A stretch of 64,000 nucleotides of DNA from Antedon mediterranea (taxonomy: Eukaryota; Echinodermata; Crinoidea; Comatulida; Antedonidae), in the NCBI RefSeq assembly GCF_964355755.1, contig NC_092678.1, positions 6,048,922 through 6,112,921 on the forward strand, written 5' to 3'. How positions within the stretch are numbered: position 1 is the first letter of the stretch; every line of letters begins with the position of its first letter. Positions 34,429-47,345 of the stretch are shown piece after piece. The position numbers and the translations under genes are program-made. The notes under the pieces were generated by a model. It searched no databases, had not been told where the DNA came from, and was given only the letters and a program-made list of their open reading frames with translations.

Positions 34429-36914
34429 CTGTTCATCAGTGTACACCATCCACAGTATGGGTCACCAACACCGCCACCAACCCCCAGACATTCACTACAT
34501 GTTGTATACTGTTCACATTCTGCAACAGGCACTTTTGTAATCTATAAATATATATTTTAATTTTTTTTTCAAAATATGCATGGTTTGCATATATAGAATC
34601 ATCTTTGCTAAACATCAAAATTCTCATCGAATAGCTTTATTTGAGGTCACTACACACGCAGTTCCAAAGGACTAGTTTGTACCCCCAAAGCCTCGCTAAA
34701 TTATTAATTATTTATCAAGGTACAACCTTAAAACTTGTTACACCTAGTTTTTCATAACCAGTGAACTCAACAACTGGCAAGATTCAAGATTATTTATTTT
34801 CTTGGAAATTTTGTGTTTAGATCCACAACAGATTAATACATACATACTTGCTGTTTAGTTATGACATAAATAGAATCATTATCTTTGCTCAACATCAGTC
34901 CATTTCTTATAACAGCACTGCCGGCATCTATTGTTTTCGTCTCATACTTCTGAGCCGATGTCAATGAATCTAATCGTAGCTATATATAAATAATTTAATT
35001 TTGGAGAAATTTTAAGCAGTTATACACCGACATACAATATATATATTGTGCTGTCTCAAATTGTCCTCGCACCTTAGATAGAAACCAAGAAAATATCCTG
35101 AAAACTTACCTTCACAAGATCACCTTTGTCATCTCCTAGGAATATCACACTTTGTTGTACCTCGTCTACGTATTGAAACGTGACCGATGTGAACAGTGTG
35201 TTGTCCTCCTGGTAAATAGCATCTGCTACAATCGGGGCATCACCCCCAAGGTCAGGAAGCTGCTCAAGGTAATGGCAATAGGGCACTTGTTCGTCTACTA
35301 GAAGTTGTGCCTAAAATAATTAATTTAAACATTTCTGGTTATATAAAACATTAATGACATGGGGGAAAAACAAAACACTCGAAATCTATGGTTCCTATTT
35401 TTATGACATTTTTTGTTTATAATTTTTAGATTTTGTGTTGGTCTGTCCCACCAACATATTTTTTAGTGAGGGATTGTACCCCTCACTTTTTAACAGCAAA
35501 AATCATTAAATTGTTAAAAAGTAGAAAGTAAGACTTCTATCGACATATCGTATGTAATTTCAGAAAATACAGTATATATATTTTGCGTGAATATACCCAG
35601 TGGCGCATCAGGACCAGTCCCTAAAAAGCGTGTAACCCAAAATAATTGTATTCTTCGGGGCGGAATTTTTATGTGCTCAGAAATCGATTGAAACAACCTA
35701 TAAATTACTCAAAGAGTCTAGACCTGCCCTTGGCAGCCCCCAGCCTAAGGTTGCTCACTTTGCTCGCAAAGTATTCCATTTTTGTACGTCCCCCCCACTA
35801 TGAAAAACGTATCTTCGCCGTTGTTTCTTACCCATAACGAATTTGATTCGCAAGAATGCTGATTTGATCCAGCCCATTGGACAGTTTTAAATGTTGTATT
35901 TTCTTGTGCACATTCCTTATATGCATTCAAGAACGAATATTCTATTTTATCCAACAAAGAATATACACAAACAGCAGATTTTCTTTCTGGAATCGAACTT
36001 GCACCACTCTCGGACATTCCAAAAGTTACAGCAAGTATGAGTGATGAGGGGTTTGGCTCAGAGGACACTCTATTAGCCCAGTAAGCTGACTGGGCCAGCA
36101 TGTATTTCTGGCCCTTATGATTGCAAACAAGAGGCAGTTCAATATATGATACGCTATAGCCCTTGTCAGATTCACAAGTATGTGCAATGTATGTTTGGTA
36201 AGTAGGGGTTCTTCCCGAGTAATTCTCATCGTAAATCATGATGTAATAGTTAACATTATTACTATTAAATCCATATATAAAATCCATTTTAAATCCTTGT
36301 CTTATATGACTGTCTGATGCTTTCTTTTGTGATTTTTTAAGCATGCTTTTCTGTACGTCAAAATCTACTAAAGAACGTGTAGTGAATGGGGGTAAATCAG
36401 GGTCATTGGCAGCTGGAGTTCCAATATATAAGTTTGGTTCACCACCTGGATTCTGTGTAATCATCGCTACACTATTTCCATCTGTGTTTACCACGGGTGG
36501 ACTAACCAGCTGACCAATAATTGTCAGGTTAGAAATATACAAAAACTCGCAACTTCCTCGATAAACAGTTCCACACGAGATGATTCTATCACCAAATTGT
36601 AATAACAATTTGTTTGAATTATTCCTGAATGTTCGTTCAAAAGCACACTCTGCAGGGGGCGCATGTGCACAGTACGGATTATCTAATTTTGGTCCAATAT
36701 CTCCTTGTACTATTAGTCTTAAGTCATCAGCATCCAACCTATAAACTTTGTTTAAGCCTCCGATAAATATGTTTTCCAATTCATTATCATACACCACTGA
36801 GGAAAAATTTCCGCCAGGATCTCTATATTTGTCATAGCTTTGTGATAAGGCTGGACATAATACAACAAAAGTGACTGCAAACTTCCAAAATATCTTCCAA
36901 CAATGTTGTGCCAT
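34429..36914 (-). CDS. Plexin-like head C: signal peptide, sema, PSI1 (no own stalk)
   Basis: Four exons identical in arrangement to head D: 36,914-35,832 (exon starts at 36,930), 35,310-35,110, 34,979-34,848 and 34,541-34,429. Lengths 1083, 201, 132 and 113 nt give 509 complete residues with intact splice sites. The N-terminal stretch is identical to D, while the middle of the sema exon differs by many substitutions and lacks the 17-residue insert. After the PSI donor comes unit 1 of the duplication, so C has no stalk of its own. Its phase-2 donor fits the acceptor of exon 28,532 (skipping head D) and also, in frame, the acceptor of D exon 1. Confidence 0.82.
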
Positions 36915-37601
36915 CTTGAATATTCGTACTCTGCAAAATATAGTAAGATAATATGTCAAGAAGATGTAAGACACTAAAACTTGTTGGAATATAGTGCATT
37001 TCAAACATGATAAAATATTTGTAAGAATGTAAAACTTAGGCCTAGTTTGCAGTGGATCTATACCATAGATGGTCGTTTAAATGCAGTTTGAATTAACTTC
37101 TTATTTAGGTTGGCCGACTGAATTATGCAAGATTAAGACTATGAACATATTGAAAGCAAAGGGCGTGCATACAAAAAACACCACCAATAAACTAATTTTC
37201 TTTGGTTATATTTATTTATACTTTTTTACAAAAACGGTCTAAAATTGCATAGTTTTCACATTAATTGAAACCGCATAAAGTTGAATGTTATTTCAAATAG
37301 GTAGCTGACTACTTATTCATCATAGAGGGTTTATAAAACAATAGGTCACTATGTCATGGTGAACATGGGACCAGCTTTTAAATGAGTGGTCGCATGCCAA
37401 TAGTATGTATTCGACTAAAATCAAATTACTTAAATGTTTAATTTAAAATTAGTAACCTGGCTAATTTTATATATATTACTGTCCAAATTGATGAGTTCAA
37501 ATCAAGTTGTTTGTTTTTTTTTGTATTTTCAAAAGAATTTGTTACTGTACCTTTAATAGGGTTTCAATGTAGTAGCTTCAAACTTTGCATTTCAGGCTCG
37601 C

Positions 37602-37873
37602 CTGTACATGGTACAACTGCTGTGAAATCAACAGTACTGCTAATATAGCAACAAACAGGATGTCATACATAAATATATAACTATAAAAGCATACAGTGGC
37701 TAATGCATTCAAAGTAAAATTCCTCTGAAAAGTGTACAATAAACATATAATTCAACTCATACCACATTGGGCAGTGTGTGTTGATCAACTCAAGAATACC
37801 AAAGATAGAGATAATGATATGCAACAAAAACTTGTGGTATACTTCAGCATATAGATGGCGCTGTCACAATAAT
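37602..37873 (-). promoter_or_regulatory. Promoter/noncoding 5' exon block of head C
   Basis: Almost identical to the head D block, including the altered GCGAGC donor at 37,602. It follows the same order of conserved words up to the ATGGCGC site near 37,856. Confidence 0.55.
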
Positions 37874-38174
37874 TAAATCAAAGATTTTTTTCTTTATTTT
37901 AATCATTTTTTCTGGAGAATAAAAGTATACCTTTTTTAGGCACTTCTTGGTTTGAGTAGGGCTACAAATTATAATTATATTTATATTTATCTGATTATCT
38001 TTACCTTTTGTTTTTTATCTTTATATTTTATATTTTGTTGGTTTTTAAATTTTTTTATTGTAGATAAATTATTAAATGCTGTGTTACTGAACCACTTTGG
38101 AAATCTGTACATATGTATTTTGTTAAAGTGATTGTATTTACTTACAATTGAGGTAACCAATCAAATGGCGTACA

Positions 38175-39281
38175 AACAAATAAATAAAACAGGTTTAAGT
38201 TTCTTTTAATTTGTTTTAAAAATATATATGATTTTTATATAATGAAAACAGTATAAATTATCAACAGTTTCTAAGCATCTTTATTTGAATTTTCTGCATA
38301 ATTGTAAAAATATGAAAATGTATAAAAAGAAAATTTAGAAATTGTATTAATATAACATGTAAATGTATAAAATGTAAAATACTACACCAGTTACAGATTA
38401 TATTTGGTCTAAATTTACAATTTTTATATTACGCTGCTTAAATGTGATTTTTCATAAGCACACAGAATCATTGCATAAACTGGCAAGTAATTGTAATTAA
38501 TCAATCAACTATTTCCATCTGTGTTTATCACGGGTGGACTAACCAGCTGACCAATAATTGTTAAGTTAGAACTATACAAAAATTCGCAAGTTCCTCGATT
38601 AACAGTTCCACACGAGATGATTTTATCACCAAATTGTAATAACAATTTGTTTGAATTATTCCTGAATGTTCGTTCAAAAGCACATTCTGCAGGGGGTGGC
38701 ATTGTACAGTCCGGATTATCTAATTTTAGTCCAATATCTCCTTGTACTATTAGTCTTAAGTCACCAGCATCAAGTCTATAAACTTTGTTTAAGCCTCCGA
38801 TAAATATGTTTTCTAATTCACTATCATACACGACTGAGAAAAAATTTCCCCGAGGATCTTTGTATTTTTTCATAGCTTTGTGATAAGGCTGGACATAATA
38901 CAACAAAAGTGACTGCAACCTTCCAAAATAAACAAATAAATAAAACAGTTTTAAGTTTCATTTAATTTGTTTTAAAAATATATATGATTTTTATATAATG
39001 AAAACAGTATAAATTATCAACAGTTTCTAAGCATCTTTATTTGAAAACGGAATCTTGATCACTTAATATACTGGTTTTTTTTCTGCATAATTGTAAAAAT
39101 ATGAAAATGTATAAAAAAAATTAGAAATTGTATTAATATAACATTTAAATGTATAAAATGTAAAATACTACACCAGTTACAGATTATATTTGGTCTAAAT
39201 TTACAATTTTTATATTACGCTGCTTAAATATGATTTTTCATAAGCACACAAAATCATTGCAAAAACTGGTAAGTAATTGCA
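38175..39281. repeat. Direct repeats (about 330 bp) flanking fragment B
   Basis: 38,175-38,498 and 38,931-39,281 align from AACAAATAAATAAAACAG to ACTGGYAAGTAATTG. The right copy has about 38 extra bases near 39,045-39,082. Fragment B lies exactly between them. Confidence 0.9.
38508..38929 (-). pseudogene. Sema exon fragment B (broken)
   Basis: Homologous to the first third of the head exon, from just after the signal-peptide start to NTDGNS. It has no start codon, no splice sites and an extra base near 38,870 that shifts the frame between SYDK and KYKDPRGN. Closer to A in some residues ([24 protein letters not shown]). A dead duplicate. Confidence 0.9.
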
Positions 39282-39527
39282 ATCGAACCAAAGACTCCAC
39301 TTTTTTATAACACACATGACACAAGTCATTATGTGACTTATACAACTTAAATGAATTAAAGTTGGGACAGTACTAAACTAATGGGTTGAAATAACACATT
39401 TTAAGAATGAAACATCCATTTTTTTAAATTAAAAATCAAATTTCAAAAATGTATAAAGAACACCAATTTAGATTTTGTTCTTGATAATTTTCAACAGGGG
39501 AGGATCCAGGAAGGAAGGTGGGTAGGA

Positions 39528-40020
39528 AGGGCTATGGGACCAAGGGAGGGCCATCTGACTAAAGGAGGCCTATGGGACCAAGGGAGGGCCATCTGACTAA
39601 GGGAGGCCTATGGGACCAAGGGAGAGCTATGGAGCCAAGGGAGGGCTATGGGACTAAGGGAGGGCTATGGGACTAAGGGAGGGCTATGGGACCAAGGGAG
39701 GGCTATGGGACTAAGGGAGGGCTATGGGACTAAGGGAGGGCTATGGGACTAAGGGAGGGCTATGGGACCAAGGGAGGGCTATGGGACTAAGGGAGGGCTA
39801 TGGGACTAAGGGAGGGCTATGGGACCAAGGGAGGGCTATGGGACTAAGGGAGGGCTATGGGACTAAGGGAGGGCTATGGGACTAAGGGAGGGCTATGGGA
39901 CCAAGGGAGGGCTATGGGACTAAGGGAGGGCTATGGGACTAAGGGAGGGCTATGGGACTAAGGGAGGGCTATGGGACTAAGGGAGGGCTATGGGACTAAG
40001 GGAGGGCTATGGGACCAAGG
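39528..40020. repeat. 19-bp G-rich minisatellite with G-quadruplex pattern
   Basis: About 25 copies of GGGACTAAGGGAGGGCTAT (variants GGGACCAAGGG). Each unit plus the next GGG fits G3-N5-G3-N1-G3-N4-G3 on the plus strand. Confidence 0.95.
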
Positions 40021-41343
40021 AAAAAAATATAGAAATGTCCTATATAGTAATATAATACCCAATTATTACAAATTATAGTCTTACTGTATATCGCACTCGT
40101 TTATGTATACTGGTAAATTATCTCAAGCAACCAAATTTTTTTCAGCGTCTTAGTCTTAAAGTTTAAAAAAAATGCATTATACCATTCTTTATTTCAAACT
40201 GATTGCGGCATAAAATGAAAAATCTGTGCACAAAAAATAATAGCAAGACCTATACTATTTCATATTGTATCATATTCTTATGAAAAAATGTACGTCAACA
40301 TTTTTTTTTTAAATTGGTAGAAACCACAGCTCCACCAGGCTACAATTGTTTACGACCATCCTTCCCCCAAAACTTTCCCTCACTCCCTCCACAAAAAAAT
40401 CATCCTGGGCCACCCCTAGTCTAATAAATATATATCAAATGGAATTTATATTTTAAGCCATATTTCACTAATTTTAATAAAAAGTGTTTGATTTAACTAA
40501 ATATTATGAATTAATCTTTTAATTAAAATTAATACTGTGAATAGTTATTATGATAAAGTGTATTATTTTTCGATAAAATGACTTTAATTACTTTTAGCAA
40601 TAGTTAAAAAGAAGTGCAATTTTGCTACCCTATCAGACATATAATATATACTCGGTGAGAAGATTTAAAATTTCTGAATATCTCAAATATAAAGACAATT
40701 TTGATTTAAATACAGTATAAGTAAAACTGTAACATACAGAAAACTGTCTTCTTGAAATAAGTAATATAATAATTAATAATTAAGAAAATGATATTAATCC
40801 AGTAGGATTTTAAAGTTTCTTTTATAAGTTTTTTGTTTTTTCATATTTGTACATCTTATATGTGGAAAGCTCTGCAACGTTGTTATAACAATCTTGATTT
40901 CCTTTATGTTTTTTAGCTTGCAAACAAATCTGCTCTGTTTACTTTGTCGTGCTGTCTTTTTAACATAGAGTAGCTTTGTGATGCGTTATGTCTTCTTGAT
41001 AAAAAACTGATTTGCATTTTAACTTTAGCTGAGAAAATGTCATTATGTTTGCGATATCTAACAAACTTCACAGTTTACTAATGTGAGTAGTTCAGTCTTT
41101 AGATGAATTGAGAAGTCAACTTCATTTTAAAAATATGCTAATAACACATTCATCTGTTGCAAGATTTAATTCTTCAACACCAAACATATGTAGTAAATGT
41201 TTACAGCTATTATATTGTTCAAAATGGCCGACATAACTGCTCCACTGAGTGTTATATTTTCATAATAATGATTCAAATAAAGCTTCCAATGACATGGTCA
41301 CAATTTTAGTCATCCAAAAATTAAGCACTTTTAAAATAGATAC

Positions 41344-44300
41344 TTATCTCAAACAGCATTTTCCAACTTCACAATATTTTTCTTTGGAGACATATTCAAG
41401 AGTTCCAACAATTGTGAGATCACCATTTATCCTTACTGTAACGCTTTGAACATCAGCATTAGGAAAGCTTGGCACATCGCAAGAAATTCTATAATATTTA
41501 AAAAATGTGTAATAAATGTTTTTGAAATGATTGCATGTTTGTAGAGTTGTTCCCATTAATTAATCAAAATCATACAAATGATCTAAAGCTATTAAATGCT
41601 TTTTTGGTCTAAATTAGTACATATATCTCTTCAAAACTTATTTCCGTCGCAATACGAGAGTATTGAGTGAGTGCAGAATCTGTTTGGGCTTTAGCCTATT
41701 CTCATTCCTGGTTATTTTTACATTGATGACTGAATAAATATTATTATTATTATTATAATTGTTTTAAAATAGGCAGTGCTGTTGGAGGTTGTTCACAGGG
41801 AATGGTTATAATTTTTTTTTCATACACAAAAAAAAAATTAGAAAAAATAACTATTTAACAATCGTTAAATAGTGCACACTATAGCACACCATGTGACCCA
41901 CAATCGTCCAATAAATAACAGGAATTCATGTAGGTGTTATATAAAACAAAATAACCTTGAGGCAAGTCGATATGTTTCCCTTTCAATCTTGCATGGTTTT
42001 CCACCAACGTCAATGTTAAGATCTTCAACTCTCTGCCCAAGATCTTGACCAATCAGAGTGATAATATCAACATATTTATTGTCTGCTGACGTAGGAACAA
42101 CTGGTGGTAAAATCTAGATATGAAAGAATTAATTAATAATTAGGTGATCATTTAGAATAAAATGATCACCTATTGTTTTTGTACAAAATCTTTATTATTC
42201 TTCTTCTTCTTCTTCTTCTTTCTGTACACTTTTTGTTTAACAAATATCTCAAAATGTTAAATGTCAATGATTACCAAAATTTCACAATGTCTTTCAAATA
42301 CTTTAACTTGATTTTCGCAAAAATTTTAGTATGTGCTTGTTCAATTAATTATCTTTCTCATGAGTTGTCAACATTTTCATTTTGATGACGTCATCACGCG
42401 TAAAAACTTGAATAACCTAGGTCGTGTAATTACAGCTACCCCATACATTTGAATATCTTACAGCTCTTCAGAATTAAAGGTGACCTTGAAGATTATAACT
42501 TATTATTAAAGCTGATGAAATGTAGATATGAACATCGGATGTTGTGATGTTATCATATGGCCAGTTGAAGTTAAAAAGTAGTTTTTAAATTTCTTTAGTC
42601 GAAGTTATACAAATTTCAAAGAGCGCGCATTGCACTTCTACGTGTCAAATTCTCTTCCAATCCTTATATTTATTTGCTCAATTCATTATCTTTCGAAATT
42701 GTCATCTTTGAGTTTATTTTGATAATTCCATCATACCAAAAAATTAGAACATGTGGGTCCCGTAATTTCACCTATTCTACACTGTATATAGAAATACAGT
42801 ATACTGTACATATTGTATATGACACATAATAGATACAACTCAGCACTATAAGTGTATATGCATCATGTCATAGGATGGCGTACATCAACTTTTTAGGATC
42901 GTATGTTAACGTACATGCATGTTTAAAAAATGTTAATTTCATTAAAATGATAAAAATGATCACCTATAATTCGTCAAAGTGACGAATTAAATTCTAGTTC
43001 ATATTGTATTTGATATACATTTTTAATAAAACAAATGTAATTCACTTGATCAAACAAGAAACCAAAGTACGGTAAGAGTTAAAGACTTCATAGTGGCAGC
43101 TTGTATGCTTAGCCTCGTCCTTTGAATGGATTTAAAGCATTGATGTGTATCAAAAAGACTCATAGAAACATTATTGGTACCTTCCCAACAACAAAACTGA
43201 AGTATAAACAATTCAAAAAATGTTTAACTAATACCAGTTTAGTTAATTATACTCATCATTGGAAAAATCTTAGGCAAGCACATAATACAGTGACTAAATT
43301 ACTGACATTATTCACTTTTGGCGATGGACAAGAGGGTGGTTTTCCTGCTGAACATCTGGACTCCAACACACACTTCCCTGTATTGCACCATGTACACTTG
43401 TATTCGGGTAGAGTAGTTAGTGGAGACAGACACCTACTGCAATCAGGTCGGCCCACAGAACAATCGTACAAAGTTACTACAAAACAAAATGTTTATGTTT
43501 ACAGTACTTTTAATATATTTTATTTTGATAATTATTAATTGTTACTCAAAAGAGAATAAGAAAAATTTTCAAATTACAAAATTTATACTATACAAATATT
43601 TACTGGGCTAAGGGGCATGGGTAAAAATGTGAGAAAGCCCAGTAAATATTTGTTTTATATACCGTACCACCCAAGTTGGCTGGCTAGGCCGAAGCGAACA
43701 CAAAAATGGACTTGGTTGGCTAGCTAGTTAGTGGCACAGTTTCGTTGCCAAGAAGCAAGCAAAAATGCCTGCATTTGATAATTAGTCGCTTCCAAATATT
43801 CAATAAACATTCCCAAATTATACTTTATCGTAGGCTAGGCTAGGGCTAGCTACGCAATTGTTGTGTCACACGTATGGATTTGATTGTATTAAAAAAGAAG
43901 AAGATAAAGGAAACAGACATGCGCAGTTTAACCGGTGTATGGTTCAAGGGCATGGCACTATAGACCGGTGATTAACCAATCAGATGCCGTGAATTGAAAG
44001 GTGCCGGTATATAACAGGATTATTTTATTACGTAATCAATGAAATAATCATTTAATCAATCAGTAATGAAAACAAATTATAAAAAGATTCTGACAGAATC
44101 AATAAGGTTATATGCATATCACCTAAAACTGATTTTTCTTTATTGCCAGGAATTAATGTTATATTCTGAAAGTGTATGCGATAGGTAATTAAATTGAAAA
44201 ATTGAAAATAAAATACCTGTCCAACTTGAATCAATGTAGTTAATGTTATTCCATGCATCTTTAATATTTACGTTTTTCTCCTGTGACATCCCAACAAGTA

Positions 44301-47300
44301 CATACTAAAAATGAGAAAGCATAAGTATTATCATTTATAATTTTGTTTCATATTTCAATGTATAGGCCTAAGTGCAATTTCCAGAGACCTAGCAGCTCTA
44401 TTTTTCAAAATTGTCTTAGCTCCACTGCAACCATAGTGGGCTGTTCCACATTTACAATTTTGCATAACATTCATGTACAATAAAAGTATAAATTATGTGG
44501 CTAAATGGTGTATTTTGTCCTATCATTAAACAGACCATGGTTGAAAAGACATCAAGCTAGAAGGATTAAAAAAGCAATGTTTTATGATTTCCTTTTCCCG
44601 CTAATCAATTTTAATACACAACAATTGCACAGAAAAGTTAGTTTTCAAATATCTTATACTTGGAAAAGAAGGTGTTTCATCATAGTTTTTTTTTTTAAAA
44701 TTGATTATACTCTACTAAAATTATATTTATATGATAGGGAAATTCGTTTTGTACTTTGTTCTAATAGGGGTGGGGGATCAAGATTTCCACATCCCCCTGT
44801 GAAAGGTTGCCGAAACCGGCTTTTTGAGAGTAATACTAAAATTACTAACTTTATTTACTTTTGGCGATGGACAAGAAGGCAGTTGTCCTGCTAAACATCT
44901 GGACTCCAACACACATTTCCCTGTATTGCACCATGTACAGTTGTATTCAGGTGGAGTAGTTAGTGGAGACCAACAACCACTGCAATTAGGGAGGCCCACT
45001 GAACAATCGTACAAAGTTACTAAAAAAATAATTTAACATTTTGATATTTACCGCAATTTTAATATATTTAATTAAAATTAGTAATTTGATAATGCTATTA
45101 GATAAAAAAATGAATACTAGGATAAAATGCAATTTTTATTTTATCAAGGAGTTATGTAATCAATGAAATAATGATTTAATCAATAAATATTGAAATTATA
45201 AAAATGATTTTTCTTTATTGCTAGGAATTAATGTTATATTCTGAAAGTGTATGTGATAGAATCAAATAGAAAATAAAATACCTGTCCAACTGGAATCAAT
45301 GTTGTTAATGTTATTCCATGCAACTTTAACAGTTATGTTTTTCTCCTGTGACATCCCATCAAGTACATACTAAAACGAGAAGTATTATCAGTGAACTTAC
45401 AACTCTCTCTAATGTAAAGAGGACCTTATATCGACATGGAACTCAACTCAAACAATCTCAACTGAAAGGAACTAGTTGCGCGAGAGCACTTATGTTGAAA
45501 TTTTGAGAAACTGAACGGAACACAAAAGAAACATGTGTGCAAGCGCTTACCGTATGTTGACACTGGAACTGATTGTAATTAGTAGTGGTTATTACGGTGC
45601 TCACAACAAGATTCGTAGTTGTATATAGGAATCAGTATGCTCAAGCGCTTTTACGGTGAAATCAAACTGATCCCTACTGATCGTGGTTACCCATACCGCA
45701 CACGTGACTCAATTCAAAGTTTCAGTTCCTTTCAGTACCGGAAAAAATAGAACATGGGCAACCAAAAGCAACTAAGCTTATGTTGCCATTTTTTTTGTGC
45801 CTATCAGTTGCGTTTAGTTGATAGAGAGGAGTTGACTAGGACAAGTTGACTGGAGTCAAGTTGACAGGGACGAGTTGACTGGGACAAGTTGACTGGGGTC
45901 AAGTTGACTGGGGACGAGTTGACTGGGGTCAAGTTGACAGGGATGAGTTGACTGGGACAAGTTGACTGGGGTCAAGTTGACAGGGATGAGTTGACTGGGA
46001 CAAGTTGACTGGGGTCAAGTTGACAGGGATGAGTTGACTGGGGTCAAGTTGACAGGGACGAGTTGACTGGGACAAGTTGACTGGGGTCAAGTTGACTGGG
46101 GACGAGTTGACTGGGGTCAAGTTGACAGGGATGAGTTGACTGGGACAAGTTGACTGGGGTCAAGTTGACAGGGATGAGTTGACTGGGACAAGTTGACTGG
46201 GGTCAAGTTGACAGGGATGAGTTGACTGGGGTCAAGTTGACTGGGGTCAAGTTGACAGGGATGAATTGACTGGGGTCAAGTTGATTGGGACAAGTTGACT
46301 GGGGTCAAGTTGACTGGGGTCAAGTTGACTGGGACAAGTTGACTGGGTTAAATTGTTAACAAGGACCAGTTGACTGGGACAAGTTGACTAAGTTGGTTTA
46401 GGCCAAGTTGAAAAAAGATAATTGAAGCTATACTTGTTATATATTTATACATTAAAATTTGTTTATTAATAAAATATTAGAATTTAATTGTTTACCATAT
46501 AATCGTCACAGATAATGGTTTTATCATCAATCTTCATAGCAGGAACATCTATTCCATTAATGATGCAAAAGTAAATCAAGGCCTATATTATTATAAGATA
46601 CAAAAAACACATGTTTTTAATATTTTATCTATGATTTCCTGTATTACTGTTATTTCAATGAATAGGAACAAAGTAGCAGAACATTTAGTTGTCAAAACAT
46701 AAAAACCCATTAGATCAGTTAAATTAACATCTAAATAATTAAACAGTCTTTTGAAATCAACTTTCCACATAGATTGTGGTTTTATCCAGTAATTAATAAT
46801 TATGTGTAATATTGTTAATAAAGGTTAAGGGGGTGGGGTGCAAAAGCTCCCTCAGTGTAATGTTGGATTATTAGGGCTATAAAGCATGATCTTTTAAAAT
46901 CTTATTTTTCTTTTCCATCGCACATCAACCCTCAAGGCATGAGCACTACTATTGGACAGAATTTTTTTTTTTTTTTCTGTACTCCATTTTCATGCCTTAT
47001 GTATTTTGTCTCATGACATTTATTACTATAGCTCCTCAAACCCGTCACAGGTCACTAACCAAATGCAAAAATTCCCTAATTCGGCATGATGAGGACATGG
47101 ATAGATCGTAAAATGTCGCTGTTAAATTAGTAAATAGATTTATCTTTCTAATCTCATGACAGAAATATATATAATAAAAAAAATTATCGGTTTGTTTGTA
47201 TAAGATGCAAAAACCAAAAAGAAATATTCAATTGCAAAAAAATGTTACACACATTTATGAGATTGTTGGCTTTAATCGTAAGCTTCTTTGTCGTTCCGGT

Positions 47301-47345
47301 ATGAAAAAACCCTATTTCCGTCTGCGAAATTATTTGAGGGTATTT
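41344..47345 (-). CDS. Plexin-like stalk exons, copy A (IPT2 to IPT3, PSI3 duplicated, terminal stop)
   Basis: Eight exons homologous to gene D exons 9-14: 47,345-47,253; 46,582-46,496; 45,369-45,282; 45,019-44,850; 44,304-44,217; 43,476-43,307; 42,113-41,956; 41,488-41,344. The IPT2-end and PSI3 exons (88 and 170 nt) are present twice in tandem and in phase. All splice sites are present and the eight exons join in one frame of 333 codons ending TAA at 41,344. The last exon reads past the position of D's donor into YVSKEKYCEVGKCCLR and stops, so there is no membrane helix. Copies of D exons 6-8 (IPT1 second half, PSI2) were not found. Could belong to a secreted product of head A through a cryptic donor, or be an orphaned relic. 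Confidence 0.7.
42141..42966. mobile_element. Possible DNA element with TAGGTGATCATTT ends
   Basis: TAGGTGATCATTT at the left and AAAATGATCACCTA at the right are inverted; the left end also has a nearby inverted partner forming a hairpin (42,141-42,171). A CTT microsatellite lies inside. Absent from the equivalent intron of gene D. No transposase seen. Confidence 0.45.
43593..43652. repeat. 17-bp perfect inverted repeat with 26-nt loop
   Basis: CAAATATTTACTGGGCT and AGCCCAGTAAATATTTG could form a hairpin upstream of exon 43,476-43,307 of copy A. Confidence 0.85.
45829..46395. repeat. 15-bp minisatellite
   Basis: About 37 copies of GTTGACTGGGGTCAA and variants (GGGACAA, CAGGGATGA) in an intron of copy A between 46,582-46,496 and 45,369-45,282. 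The period of 15 keeps a frame open on the minus strand; not coding. Confidence 0.95.

Larger units (their letters stand above)
29581..38068. repeat. Tandem segmental duplication carrying the sema-PSI head
   Basis: Unit 1 (29,581-34,245) and unit 2 (34,250-38,068) share promoter, four head exons and introns. Long stretches are almost identical, notably 33,107-34,245 against 36,930-38,068 and 29,581-30,110 against 34,250-34,780. The junction has a four-base filler, CACT. Unit 1 is longer because of an insertion of about 970 bp in its first coding intron. Unit 2 has about 430 bp of unrelated sequence in the same intron. Confidence 0.9.
38069..41343. other. Repeat-rich stretch with fragment B, no intact gene
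   Basis: Holds the sema fragment B with flanking direct repeats and the 19-bp G-rich array (own entries). From 40,020 to 41,343 the sequence is AT-rich and I see nothing coding on either strand. Confidence 0.6.

Noticed and set aside
43122-44894. Plus-strand frames at 43.1-43.5 and 44.5-44.9 kb
   Set aside because: Each overlaps the complementary strand of a PSI3 exon and shows no domain of its own.
45929-46120. Coding frame in the 15-bp array
   Set aside because: Period of 15 keeps any stop-free frame open; it lies in an intron and has no start or splice context.
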